From contig NZ_CP025624.1 in the NCBI RefSeq assembly GCF_002874965.1, positions 2,294,001 through 2,358,000 on the forward strand: a stretch of 64,000 bases of DNA, read 5' to 3'. The position numbers and the translations under genes are program-made. The DNA comes from Pseudomonas sp. NC02 (lineage in GTDB: Bacteria; Pseudomonadota; Gammaproteobacteria; Pseudomonadales; Pseudomonadaceae). Positions 44,974-51,850 of this stretch are shown piece by piece (the stretch's first letter is position 1; each line of letters starts with the position of its first letter). The notes beneath the pieces were generated by a model, which was not told the DNA's origin, ran no database searches, and saw only the letters and a program-made list of their open reading frames with translations.

Positions 44974-45039
44974 GGCAGGCCTCCAGGGCGGTGATTACAT
45001 CCGTCTGCCTACCCAGTGGAATGGGCAGAGGTGATGTGG

Positions 45040-45231
45040 TCAGCCTTCGCAACCCATCTGGTAGTTGCTGCCGTGTTCCTTGCTGCAAAACGGCAATTCG
45101 CGGGTGCGAAGCACTTGCCGGTTGCTGAATTGGCAGCGTGTGCGGTCATGAATCTCCCGCTTAACTACGGGATCCGCTGGCTTGCCGCAGTAGGTGCACT
45201 TGACTGGTTCTGCTGCTTGTTGCTCGTTCAT
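45040..45231 (-). CDS. First leftward early protein, zinc-finger-like
   Basis: 63 residues, MNEQQAAEPVKCTYCGKPAD, with the CxxC pair and a second Cys-containing block (LPFCSKEHGSNYQMGC), suggesting a zinc site. GGAGC lies before the ATG. It is the first gene of the left operon, after the boxA and hairpins, the position of N in lambda, but the sequence is not Arg-rich and does not look like an N protein. Confidence 0.62.
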   Translation of the reverse strand: MNEQQAAEPVKCTYCGKPADPVVKREIHDRTRCQFSNRQVLRTRELPFCSKEHGSNYQMGCEG

Positions 45232-45344
45232 GGCTATTGCTCCGGTTGATTTCCCAATGCACCCGTCGCCAGGTGCATCAGTGAAAGGTTCCGGTGTTGC
45301 TGGCCGCTGTTACACGCCACCTGCGGACTGGGCGATTACTTTCT

Positions 45345-45382
45345 CGGGGGCCTTCGGGGCCCGACAGTCAGCCTTCACTGAC
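45345..45382 (-). promoter_or_regulatory. Two small hairpins in the left operon leader
   Basis: GGGCC pairs with GGCCC (45348-45362) and GTCAG pairs with CTGAC (45367-45382), with GAAG-containing loops when read on the transcribed strand. They lie between the boxA block and the first gene. Confidence 0.4.
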
Positions 45383-45411
45383 ACTCCACTTACCGGCCCT
45401 GCCGCGCCGGA

Positions 45412-45486
45412 CTGGGGGAGGCCCCCAGGGATCAGGGCTCGCTGTGCCTGATCGCGTAACAGTTGAAGCGGTGGGACTAAAGAGCG
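45412..45486 (-). promoter_or_regulatory. boxA plus strong hairpins, candidate antitermination (nut/put-like) site
   Basis: Read on the transcribed strand, the leader starts with CGCTCTTTA (complement of 45478-45486), a perfect boxA core. It is followed by a 7-bp hairpin, GATCAGG/CCTGATC (45430-45453), and a 7-bp, 3-base-loop hairpin, CTGGGGG/CCCCCAG (45412-45428). Neither hairpin has a T tract, so they are not terminators. The block begins about 20 bases after the predicted leftward start. Confidence 0.6.
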
Positions 45487-45497
45487 GGGTCGGATAT

Positions 45498-45554
45498 GCA
45501 AGCCGACTTGCACTTATAAAAGCATGCTTGTATTCGATATGCAAGTTCACTTGT
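45498..45554. promoter_or_regulatory. Left operator cluster (three CAAG-N4-CTTG sites) and leftward promoter
   Basis: Three related palindromes at 45498-45511 (GCAAGCCGACTTGC), 45518-45531 (AAAAGCATGCTTGT) and 45541-45554 (GCAAGTTCACTTGT). Their centres are 20 and 23 bases apart. A minus-strand -10, TATAAG, lies between the first two (complement of 45513-45518), so repressor binding would cover the leftward promoter. The same motif recurs three times upstream of cI. Confidence 0.75.
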
Positions 45555-45572
45555 GTATTTTCCTGTCGGCGA

Positions 45573-45600
45573 AAAAAAACCCGCTCAGTGGCGGGTTTTT
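45573..45600. terminator. Bidirectional terminator below the rex-position gene
   Basis: AAACCCGC pairs with GCGGGTTT over a 6-base loop, with an A run before and a T run after. It ends the cI-secreted-gene transcript (minus) and separates it from the left operators. Confidence 0.85.
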
Positions 45601-45613
45601 GATTTCGTGCCGT

Positions 45614-45970
45614 TTAATAGCTCAAATCGAGCAAAATGGCGGCGTCGTAGACGGTCTTTAATGGGTTATCGCGGCAGAATTTTTCAACGAAAGCGGTCAT
45701 TGACTCGCTGTCTGGCTGAACCTTCATCGCTTTTTGAGATTCGATGTAGCGCTGAGTATTCGTCCCGCTGAGATACCCCTGTAACCAGGTGACGGTCAGA
45801 GCGTCTGAAAATTCTTTTTGGCCTTTCGGCGGTTTCATGAATTTCCCACAAGACGATGCACCAATACCGCTGATTGCAAACTTGGTTTCTGCTTGGGACG
45901 TTTGGGGGATGAGGGTTGCTGACGACAACGCCAGTGTAATCGCCAGTGGTTTCAATAGTTTTATCTGCAT
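45614..45970 (-). CDS. Small secreted protein in the lambda rexAB position
   Basis: 118 residues from the ATG at 45970 (an ATG at 45979 is possible). A signal peptide (LLKPLAITLALSSATLIPQTSQA) precedes a domain with SSCGKFMKPP, TVTWLQGYLSGTN and VEKFCRDNPLKTVYDA, containing two cysteines. It lies directly after cI on the same strand, between the two operator clusters, so it would be expressed in the lysogen. Small secreted lysogenic-conversion or exclusion functions fit. The family is not certain. Confidence 0.72.
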   Translation of the reverse strand: MQIKLLKPLAITLALSSATLIPQTSQAETKFAISGIGASSCGKFMKPPKGQKEFSDALTVTWLQGYLSGTNTQRYIESQKAMKVQPDSESMTAFVEKFCRDNPLKTVYDAAILLDLSY

Positions 45971-46013
45971 CGAGTTCATTCCATTTTTCGACCAGTGTCT
46001 CCAGCAGTTCCTG

Positions 46014-46730
46014 TTAGAGCTTTCTTGCGTTCCAGGCCAGCAGCACGCGGGCATGAATGATCATGCTTTCCAGTTCGGCGCCCTTGATGTCGTAAGGTGG
46101 GAATGTCTCGTTATCCGAAATCATGCGCAGCATCTTCGGCAGGCGTTGCAGGCGCTTGATGTAAAGCATGCCGTCCAGAGTGAACACGTAGACACCGTCA
46201 ACCACGACTTCATTGATGCCCTGGTCAACGATCAGTGGGTCACCGCTGGAAAAGGTGGCACCCATGCTTTCGCCGAATCCAGTGATCACCGACAGGTTAT
46301 CGCCATGGGTGTAGGTGATGCCCTGTTCACGTAGGTACTCAGTGCGAACGGTGATGTTGCGGACCGTCTCGATGTATTCCTTTGGCAGGACCTGGCCAGG
46401 CCCCATTGATCCCACCACGTCATATTGGGGGATATCAATCTCGTCGTCCCGTTGCTGTCGGGAGAAGTCGCCTATCACTACGTTATCCATGGCACGCCGC
46501 CTCGGTGGGTCGCCGGCACCATCCAGCAGCCAATCGACTGTGGTATCCAGTCCACGGGCCAGCGCCAGCAGGTTGTCATTTTTGATATTACCGGTATCCC
46601 CGGCGAACCATTGGCGCACAGCCTCGTAACTGACGCCGCAAGTAGTGGATATCAGCCTCTTTACGCCACGTACGCCGGTTTCAGGCTTCCGTGCCAGTAC
46701 AAGTTTCGTCATTCGATCAGTGATGTTCAT
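46014..46730 (-). CDS. CI-like phage repressor (HTH plus S24 peptidase)
   Basis: 238 residues. The N-terminal XRE-type helix-turn-helix spans RLISTTCGVSYEAVRQWF with LLALARGLDTTVDWLL. The C-terminal S24/LexA-like domain has the Ser nucleophile in GFGESMGATF and the Lys in LYIKRLQ, so it can be self-cleaved with RecA in an SOS response. The usual Pro after Ser-Met-x is replaced by Ala. It represses the left and right promoters through the CAAG-N4-CTTG sites. Confidence 0.92.
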   Translation of the reverse strand: MNITDRMTKLVLARKPETGVRGVKRLISTTCGVSYEAVRQWFAGDTGNIKNDNLLALARGLDTTVDWLLDGAGDPPRRRAMDNVVIGDFSRQQRDDEIDIPQYDVVGSMGPGQVLPKEYIETVRNITVRTEYLREQGITYTHGDNLSVITGFGESMGATFSSGDPLIVDQGINEVVVDGVYVFTLDGMLYIKRLQRLPKMLRMISDNETFPPYDIKGAELESMIIHARVLLAWNARKL

Positions 46731-46741
46731 TTGCCCAATCT

Positions 46742-46791
46742 ACAAGTTGGCTTGCCAAGCATGCTTGCTTATTAAATACAAGCATGCTTGA
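46742..46791. promoter_or_regulatory. Right operator cluster (three sites) and rightward promoter
   Basis: Palindromes at 46742-46755 (ACAAGTTGGCTTGC), 46755-46768 (CCAAGCATGCTTGC) and 46778-46791 (ACAAGCATGCTTGA). A rightward promoter is TTGGCT (46747-46752) and TATTAA (46770-46775) at 17-base spacing, covered by the operators. Centre spacings are 13 and 23 bases. The cI start is on the left and the cro-like start on the right. Confidence 0.75.
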
Positions 46792-46819
46792 ATTTGGCGT
46801 AAGAGCATTGGAGGTGCCC

Positions 46820-47008
46820 ATGAAACGCCAAACAGCGATTGATTATTACGGCTCCATCCCCAAGCTCGCACGGGCTCTCAAAATCACGTATGAGGCCGTG
46901 CGGCAGTGGGGGGATGAAGTCCCCGAGTTGCGCCAGTACCAACTGGAAAAGCTCACAGATGGAGCACTGAAGGCCGGCCAAGAAAGCCGGTCTCAGTCGG
47001 TGGCCTAG
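46820..47008 (+). CDS. Cro-like repressor
   Basis: 62 residues from the ATG at 46820 (GGAGG upstream). A small helix-turn-helix protein, AIDYYGSIPKLARALKITYE with AVRQWGDEVPELRQYQLEKL, of the Cro/CI type. As the first rightward gene it would act on the same operators as CI during lytic growth. Confidence 0.85.
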   Translation: MKRQTAIDYYGSIPKLARALKITYEAVRQWGDEVPELRQYQLEKLTDGALKAGQESRSQSVA

Positions 47009-47010
47009 CT

Positions 47011-47319
47011 ATGTCGACGAGCCCATTGAGCCAAGAACAAACTGTATTGGCCCGCAAGAACAATCACGTCCTCATGCAGCGCCTTGCATCAGTCGGCAAT
47101 GCGCCTGTTGCGTTTGCAGTAGGTTGCGACGAGGCGACTATCAGCCGCATGAAGCCGGAGAAGTTTGAGCAGTTCGCACTGATCCTTGCAGTCCTGGACT
47201 TGAAGATTGTCCCGACCAATATGCGGTGCTTCGACGTGCGCGATATCGAAGCGATCCTCTACCAGGCCAAGCGCTGGATGGAACACATCCAGAACGTTGA
47301 CCAGTTGCAGGAGGATTGA
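47011..47319 (+). CDS. CII-like transcriptional activator
   Basis: 102 residues. The segment HVLMQRLASVGNAPVAFAVG, DEATISRMKPEKFEQFALIL and AVLDLKIV aligns by eye with lambda CII (its AEAVGVDKSQISRWK and LLAVLEWG blocks). CII tetramers activate repressor and integrase promoters when lysogeny is chosen. It follows cro by 2 bases, as in lambda. Confidence 0.8.
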   Translation: MSTSPLSQEQTVLARKNNHVLMQRLASVGNAPVAFAVGCDEATISRMKPEKFEQFALILAVLDLKIVPTNMRCFDVRDIEAILYQAKRWMEHIQNVDQLQED

Positions 47320-47321
47320 CC

Positions 47322-48284
47322 GTGGGTATCAAGCCTGAGCCACCAATTTCCGCCGACGTTGATCTTCGCGGCATGCCGTTTATGCCCCTGGACGTCAACA
47401 GATTGCGCGATAGCGATCTTGCAATTGAGGCAACTGGAGAAGAATTTCGCGCCGCCGTGATGCTTTGGTGTGCTTCTTGGAACCAAATTCCCGCGGGTTC
47501 TCTCCCGAATTCCGACACGGCGCTGGCTGCTTACGCCGGTTTTGGTCGTGATGTTAAGGGGTGGAAGAAGGTAAAAAACGGCGCGCTCCGTGGCTTTGTC
47601 GAATGCTCCGATGATCGCCTGTACCACTCTGTGGTGACCGAAAAAGCGATGGATGCTTGGGCCGAGCGAGTCGAGTACCGAGAGGTCAAGGACAACGAGA
47701 AGGCCCGCAAACAAAGGGAGAGAGACGACCGCAAGCGCATGTTTGAAGACCTGCGACAGGCTGGAATTGTCCTTCCTTGGAACATTCCAACCTCCGAACT
47801 CAGGTCACTGCACCTGTCACTCAACGAAGGTAAAGAGGGTGTGACAAGTCACGAACCTGTCACGGTGACAGGTCACGCACCTGACACGGCTAAGACAGGG
47901 ACAGGGACAGGGACAGGGATTAAAGATCAAGAACCCCCCGTTACCCCCCTTTCTGAAAAACCGGAGCCGCCTGCACCGGCTCCAGCACCAGAGCCGAAAC
48001 CCAAGCGCAAAGCCCGTTTGCCTGAACCGTTCAACGTCTCCGGCGACATGCGCAAGTGGGCAGTTGATCGTGCACCCGCCGTACACCTGGTCAACGAAAC
48101 CGAAAAGTTCGTGAACTACTGGCGCGGTAACGGCGGCACCAAGGCCGATTGGCCAGCCACATGGCGAACCTGGTTTCTCAAGGCCCAGGACGACGCCAAC
48201 CGCCGCATGACCGGACCGCAACGCCCCAGCAACCAACCGTTGGACATGACCAGCACTGACTGGGCACTGGAGCCGATCCTATGA
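47322..48284 (+). CDS. Phage replication protein (O/DUF1376-like)
   Basis: 320 residues from the GTG at 47322, preceded by AGGAGG. The N-terminal part (VDLRGMPFMPLDVNRLRDSD, WCASWNQIPAGSLPNSD, WKKVKNGALRGF) is DUF1376, a replication-initiation domain. A Pro-rich linker is followed by a DnaT-like C-terminus (DMRKWAVDRAP, FVNYWRGNGG, DWPATWRTWFLKAQ). It should bind the origin and recruit the helicase loader encoded next. A GGGACA short tandem repeat near 47896 lies inside the gene. Confidence 0.85.
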   Translation: MGIKPEPPISADVDLRGMPFMPLDVNRLRDSDLAIEATGEEFRAAVMLWCASWNQIPAGSLPNSDTALAAYAGFGRDVKGWKKVKNGALRGFVECSDDRLYHSVVTEKAMDAWAERVEYREVKDNEKARKQRERDDRKRMFEDLRQAGIVLPWNIPTSELRSLHLSLNEGKEGVTSHEPVTVTGHAPDTAKTGTGTGTGIKDQEPPVTPLSEKPEPPAPAPAPEPKPKRKARLPEPFNVSGDMRKWAVDRAPAVHLVNETEKFVNYWRGNGGTKADWPATWRTWFLKAQDDANRRMTGPQRPSNQPLDMTSTDWALEPIL

Positions 48285-49000
48285 AAACCGTTCAGGACAT
48301 CACCAAAGGTCTCGACCCACAGCAGGCACTGGCGGGTGTTCCCGTTGCACAGCCGATCAAGGTCGACAAGCAAACCGCCGACATCGTGAACACCGTGTTC
48401 GACAAGCTCCAGGGCATATTCCCGGCATGGCGCCAGGCTTGGACCGACGACAAAGCGCTGTACAACGCCAAGCGCGAGTGGATCGCCGGTTTTATCCAGG
48501 GCGGTATCAACTCCGACGCGCAACTGGCCTTCGGCTTCCAGCAGGCCCGAAAGTCCTCCAGTCCGTTCCTGCCCAACGTCGGCCAGTTCGTTGCCTGGTG
48601 CAAACCGACCGCCGAAGACATGGGCCTTCCGCATGAGGCCGATGCATGGATTCAAGCCTTGCAGGGCAAGTACAGCCACCCAGCGGTGCGAATCGCTGCC
48701 GAGGCCACCAGCACGTTCGACCTGCGCTCAGCCCGGGCAGATGACAAGGCGCTGAAGCAACGCTTTGAGCGCAACTACGCAATCGTGATGCGCCGCGCAC
48801 AGACCGGCCAGCCGCTGGAAGGGCGCATTTCCAAGGGAATCGGTCACGACAGCATGCGGCCACGTGAGCAGGTCCAGTTGGAACACAGCCGCCAGGAAGC
48901 CGAAGCGCTCGTTATCGCCCAAGGCATCCCAGCCAACCCCCAATCCGCCAGGGCAATGCTGCTGGCCAAGCTCGGTATCCGGAGAGACGACCATGTCTGA
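48281..49000 (+). CDS. Lambda P-like helicase loader
   Basis: 239 residues, overlapping the O-like gene by 4 bases. Core: DIVNTVFDKLQGIFPAWRQA, ALYNAKREWIAGFIQGGI, FLPNVGQFVAWCKP, and a C-terminal helical tail. This is the P family that loads host DnaB at the phage origin. It overlaps rusA by 8 bases. Confidence 0.88.
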   Translation: MKTVQDITKGLDPQQALAGVPVAQPIKVDKQTADIVNTVFDKLQGIFPAWRQAWTDDKALYNAKREWIAGFIQGGINSDAQLAFGFQQARKSSSPFLPNVGQFVAWCKPTAEDMGLPHEADAWIQALQGKYSHPAVRIAAEATSTFDLRSARADDKALKQRFERNYAIVMRRAQTGQPLEGRISKGIGHDSMRPREQVQLEHSRQEAEALVIAQGIPANPQSARAMLLAKLGIRRDDHV

Positions 49001-49436
49001 TTTCAAGCCCGTGTCGTTCTTCGTGCCAGGCAAAGCGATAGGCAAGGGCCGCATGCGCCTGAGCACCATGCACGGTTTTGCTCGCATGCACCCAACTGAC
49101 CAGACGATCAACTACGAGGGGCTTGTCGCCGTCATTGGAACTGAGGCAATGGCAGGGCGTGCGCTTCTGGCCGGCCCCGTGATGGTTGAGATGCGAATCG
49201 TCTGCGCCATCCCTCAATCCAAGTCGAAAAAGTGGAAGGCCATGGCGCTTGCCGGCGAGGTTCTGCCAACCAAGAAGCCCGATCTGGACAACGTTGTTAA
49301 ATCCATATTCGACGGACTTAACGGCATCACCTGGAACGACGACGTGCAGGTTGTCGACCTCCACGTTCGCAAGCGCTTTGGTGAAACGCCGGGTGTTTCC
49401 GTACGGATCGTACCGCTGGTGGGGGAGTGCTCATGA
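48993..49436 (+). CDS. rusA: RusA-type Holliday junction resolvase
   Basis: 147 residues. Conserved residues for RusA are VPGKAIGKGRMRLS, the catalytic Asp cluster in KKPDLDNVVKSIFDGLNG, and WNDDVQVVDLHVRK. It cleaves four-way junctions and branched DNA before packaging. The start at 48993 has GGAGA upstream and overlaps the P-like gene. Confidence 0.92.
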   Translation: MSDFKPVSFFVPGKAIGKGRMRLSTMHGFARMHPTDQTINYEGLVAVIGTEAMAGRALLAGPVMVEMRIVCAIPQSKSKKWKAMALAGEVLPTKKPDLDNVVKSIFDGLNGITWNDDVQVVDLHVRKRFGETPGVSVRIVPLVGECS

Positions 49437-49531
49437 ACCGCTATCTGATCATCGCCATTGCAGCACTGGGCACCCTGGTGATGCTCGCCGTAAACCTGTA
49501 CCTGCGACACGGAATGCCGCTGTGCAGCTGA
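49433..49531 (+). CDS. Tiny membrane peptide, 32 residues
   Basis: MNRYLIIAIAALGTLVMLAV then NLYLRHGMPLCS. One transmembrane helix. ATGA overlap with the rusA stop and a GGGGGAG ribosome site support translation. Such peptides occur after rusA in Pseudomonas prophages. Role unknown. Confidence 0.6.
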   Translation: MNRYLIIAIAALGTLVMLAVNLYLRHGMPLCS

Positions 49532-49571
49532 AATACCGAACTACGCAAAACTACGCATCGAGGGGAGAACC

Positions 49572-50453
49572 ATGAAACTGATCAGCGCGAGACAGGCCTG
49601 GCGGGACGCACTGCACGAAGGCCGTGATTCGGTTCTGGCGGCGGCGGCCGAGCGGGCAGCACTGGGCAAGAAGGGGCGTGTGGTCGGGGAGACCATGCCC
49701 TCGATGCTCGACAGCAACGGCCGGTGTGCGCACATGCTCGCCTCTGGCCTGGTGCAATCCGCCATCGCCACGCTGCCCAAGCCCCTGCAGCACTTCGGGC
49801 ACGCGCTGTACTCGCCTGTCGCCAACGGTCAGGACATGGGCATAGCGCACGGACTGGTCTGGTTCACCGCTGAGTTGCCGGAGTGTTCCGAAAAGCGCCG
49901 GGAAATCGCCTACTGGATGGCCCTGGCCGCGATCAAGAGTCATCAGGCGTTCGTGTACGGGCGCGAAGGCTGGGGGCCTGGTCGCGTCTGTGAGTTCGTC
50001 CTCGACTGGTACGGCGCCAAACTCGACGTCAGCCACTGGGCCAGGGACTGGGCGCCGATCTGGTCGGCCATCGCCAAGGCCGTCGACATCCTCGACGCCA
50101 AAGCATTGCAGCCCGTCGCCGCCGTCATCGTGCGCATGGATGGCCGGCAGCATGACGGGTGGTGCCGGTGGGACCGCCACGATCGCGATGCAGTCGCCGA
50201 CGCCCGGGCCGCCAGCTACTCAGCCCGCCGCACTGGTGCCGTCATCGCCCTACAGGTCCGCCTGGGCAAGATGGGAGAGCGGCAGTTGCGCCGCTGGTTC
50301 CGTCGAATGCTGGCCTACGCCGCTGCCTACCGGGATGAGTGGGGCCACGACGTGTTCGAGAACAAGCACCGGCACCAGCTCTACCTGGACCGTATCACCG
50401 AGTACTGGAGCCAACGCCAGCGGGTCGGTGACGTAACCAAACGCGTGGCGTAG
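49572..50453 (+). CDS. Late-region regulator candidate (Q position), 293 residues
   Basis: A soluble protein, KLISARQAWRDALHEGRDSV, with HFGHALYSPVANGQDMGIAH, basic segments such as RRTGAVIALQVRLGKMGERQ and an Arg-rich end. No zinc finger typical of antitermination Q proteins is visible. Position after rusA, and a promoter/terminator pair downstream (50716-50815), make it the best candidate for the late antiterminator. That is inference. Confidence 0.6.
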   Translation: MKLISARQAWRDALHEGRDSVLAAAAERAALGKKGRVVGETMPSMLDSNGRCAHMLASGLVQSAIATLPKPLQHFGHALYSPVANGQDMGIAHGLVWFTAELPECSEKRREIAYWMALAAIKSHQAFVYGREGWGPGRVCEFVLDWYGAKLDVSHWARDWAPIWSAIAKAVDILDAKALQPVAAVIVRMDGRQHDGWCRWDRHDRDAVADARAASYSARRTGAVIALQVRLGKMGERQLRRWFRRMLAYAAAYRDEWGHDVFENKHRHQLYLDRITEYWSQRQRVGDVTKRVA

Positions 50454-50482
50454 TATTCATGGACTTGAACAGGAGGTGCAGA

Positions 50483-50719
50483 GTGAGTGACCAAGACGAC
50501 GTGATCGGCGAGATTCTGGACGAGATAAACCGGATCACCGGCGAAGGAGGGAAGGTTTCAAGCATCGTTATTCATGACGCAGGCTTGTGGACGCGGCTTC
50601 AAGACCTGGCCGGGGGGAACCTGGAATATGTTGCTGGAGGCAAGAAGTTGTTTGGCGTTCCAGTAGGTCTTGGCGGTAAGAGCGACTCTGCGAAATTCTC
50701 GGTAAAGTCTGACGCTTGA
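50483..50719 (+). CDS. Phage hypothetical protein, 78 residues
   Basis: A GTG start at 50483 with a perfect AGGAGG seven bases upstream. It is acidic at the N-terminus (DDVIGEILDEINRITGEGGK) and then contains a small alpha/beta domain with IVIHDAGLWTRLQDLAGGN. Function unknown. It is the last gene before the late promoter/terminator region. Confidence 0.68.
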   Translation: MSDQDDVIGEILDEINRITGEGGKVSSIVIHDAGLWTRLQDLAGGNLEYVAGGKKLFGVPVGLGGKSDSAKFSVKSDA

Positions 50720-50744
50720 CCGTTTGGCGAGTGTTCTGATACCT
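50716..50744 (+). promoter_or_regulatory. Candidate late promoter
   Basis: TTGACC (50716-50721) as -35, with a 17-base spacer to ATACCT (50739-50744), a weak -10. The transcript would start near 50750, shortly before the terminator at 50789. This resembles lambda pR'-tR'. Confidence 0.45.
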
Positions 50745-50788
50745 TTTTCGCAAGTTGCAAAGTTACGCCCGGAGCGTAAATCCTCTCG

Positions 50789-50815
50789 AAACCCGGCCAA
50801 AGCGCCGGGTTTTTT
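50789..50815 (+). terminator. Intrinsic terminator (tR'-like)
   Basis: ACCCGGC pairs with GCCGGGT over a 6-base loop, followed by six T. It ends the short transcript from the candidate late promoter unless antitermination acts. Confidence 0.85.
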
Positions 50816-50832
50816 GTGCGTGTCTGGAAGCT

Positions 50833-51069
50833 TTAGAAATCTTTCCTGGTAGCGGCCAAGAACGCCTTAATTGGAGCTTGATAGTTCGGGTGTTCCATGA
50901 AGCTTGTGCCTTCAGGTTTTTCAGGGTGTTTTGCCTGAACCCCCTCAAGGGCAACTTCAAAAAGCTTGGGGTGCAATTTTCCTTCATTCGTTAGCACTGC
51001 AATCAGCGCTGCAATAGCGTCCGTATGTGCCAGAAGCGTGGCGCCTAAAGCTAATTCATCCTTAGTCAA
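50833..51069 (-). CDS. Minus-strand small gene in the late region, candidate cargo
   Basis: 78 residues from a TTG at 51069, preceded by AGGAG at 8-base spacing. The product, TKDELALGATLLAHTDAIAA, is helical with a charged tail. It runs against the surrounding rightward genes and fills the gap before the holin, which is typical of an acquired cargo gene. No family recognised. Confidence 0.5.
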   Translation of the reverse strand: MTKDELALGATLLAHTDAIAALIAVLTNEGKLHPKLFEVALEGVQAKHPEKPEGTSFMEHPNYQAPIKAFLAATRKDF

Positions 51070-51231
51070 AATTGAAACTCCTGCTTGAATTAATTGAGCG
51101 CAAGTTATTCCGCTGAGTATTCATGAGCGGCCTTGCGATAACAGCCAAGTGACTTTAATCGCGATGGCGGCTAATAGCCATATATTTGGCCTCCCAACAT
51201 GCGGCCCTTATTATTCCCCCGGAGTCCTCCA

Positions 51232-51555
51232 ATGGCTGAGCCAGCAAGCACTGCCGCCAGCGTTGTGCTGGTGAAGTATGGCGTGGTCATGGCTGCTTTC
51301 ATCGGCTCGATTCTGTCCCTCGGTTTCCTGAAAGACCTGACCCGGGGCCAGGCAGCGACCGCTGTAGCCACTGGCTTTCTTTTCTCGGTTTACCTGACTC
51401 AGCCGGTAACGATCTGGCTGGCCCCCAAGCTTGAGCTTGCGGTGACTGATGATCTGCTGTGCGGCGTAGCCTTCGTGCTGGGCCTGACGGCAATGAACAT
51501 CATCCCGGGCATCAAGGCTGCTCTGGGGGCGTTCGTCACAGCGCGAGGTGTGTGA
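51232..51555 (+). CDS. Holin-like membrane protein 1
   Basis: 107 residues from the ATG at 51232 with GGAG upstream. Three hydrophobic segments (YGVVMAAFIGSILSLGFL, ATAVATGFLFSVYL, LLCGVAFVLGLTAMNII) give a class-I-holin-like layout. It lies just before the terminase genes, as in several Pseudomonas phages. Its stop is 1 base before the next membrane gene. Confidence 0.7.
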   Translation: MAEPASTAASVVLVKYGVVMAAFIGSILSLGFLKDLTRGQAATAVATGFLFSVYLTQPVTIWLAPKLELAVTDDLLCGVAFVLGLTAMNIIPGIKAALGAFVTARGV

Positions 51556-51556
51556 C

Positions 51557-51841
51557 ATGAACAGCATCCTTGTTTCCGCGCTGGGCGTCGTGGACGCGCT
51601 TCTGTGTGTCCTGGTCGCCCTGGCGGCCTGTGACTACCTTCGCCGCATTCGCCCCGTTGACCAGCCGTTGCTGTGCACCGCGTTTTACCTGGTGGCCATC
51701 GGTGCGTTCGGCGCTTTCGTAACTTCAATCCAAGGGCACTGGATCAACCCGTTCGGCGTCGTGTTGCACACAGGTGTGGTGGTTTATGCCTGGGCCAGGC
51801 GCGGTCATATCTTCGCTGCCCAGCCACCACAGAATCCTTGA
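51557..51841 (+). CDS. Holin-like membrane protein 2
   Basis: 94 residues with three helices (ILVSALGVVDALLCVLVALA, CTAFYLVAIGAFGAFV, and PFGVVLHTGVVVYAW). It is paired with the upstream membrane protein, like a holin/antiholin pair. The stop is 9 bases before the terminase small subunit gene. Confidence 0.65.
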   Translation: MNSILVSALGVVDALLCVLVALAACDYLRRIRPVDQPLLCTAFYLVAIGAFGAFVTSIQGHWINPFGVVLHTGVVVYAWARRGHIFAAQPPQNP

Positions 51842-51850
51842 GGTATCCCC

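Noticed and set aside
45040..45231. First left-operon protein as N antiterminator
   Set aside because: Right place, but the sequence is a cysteine-rich zinc-finger type and has no N-terminal Arg-rich boxB-binding motif.
46890..47010. A matching boxA on the rightward operon
   Set aside because: Only loose matches such as GGCTCTCAAA are present and no hairpin follows, so I do not claim a right-side antitermination site.
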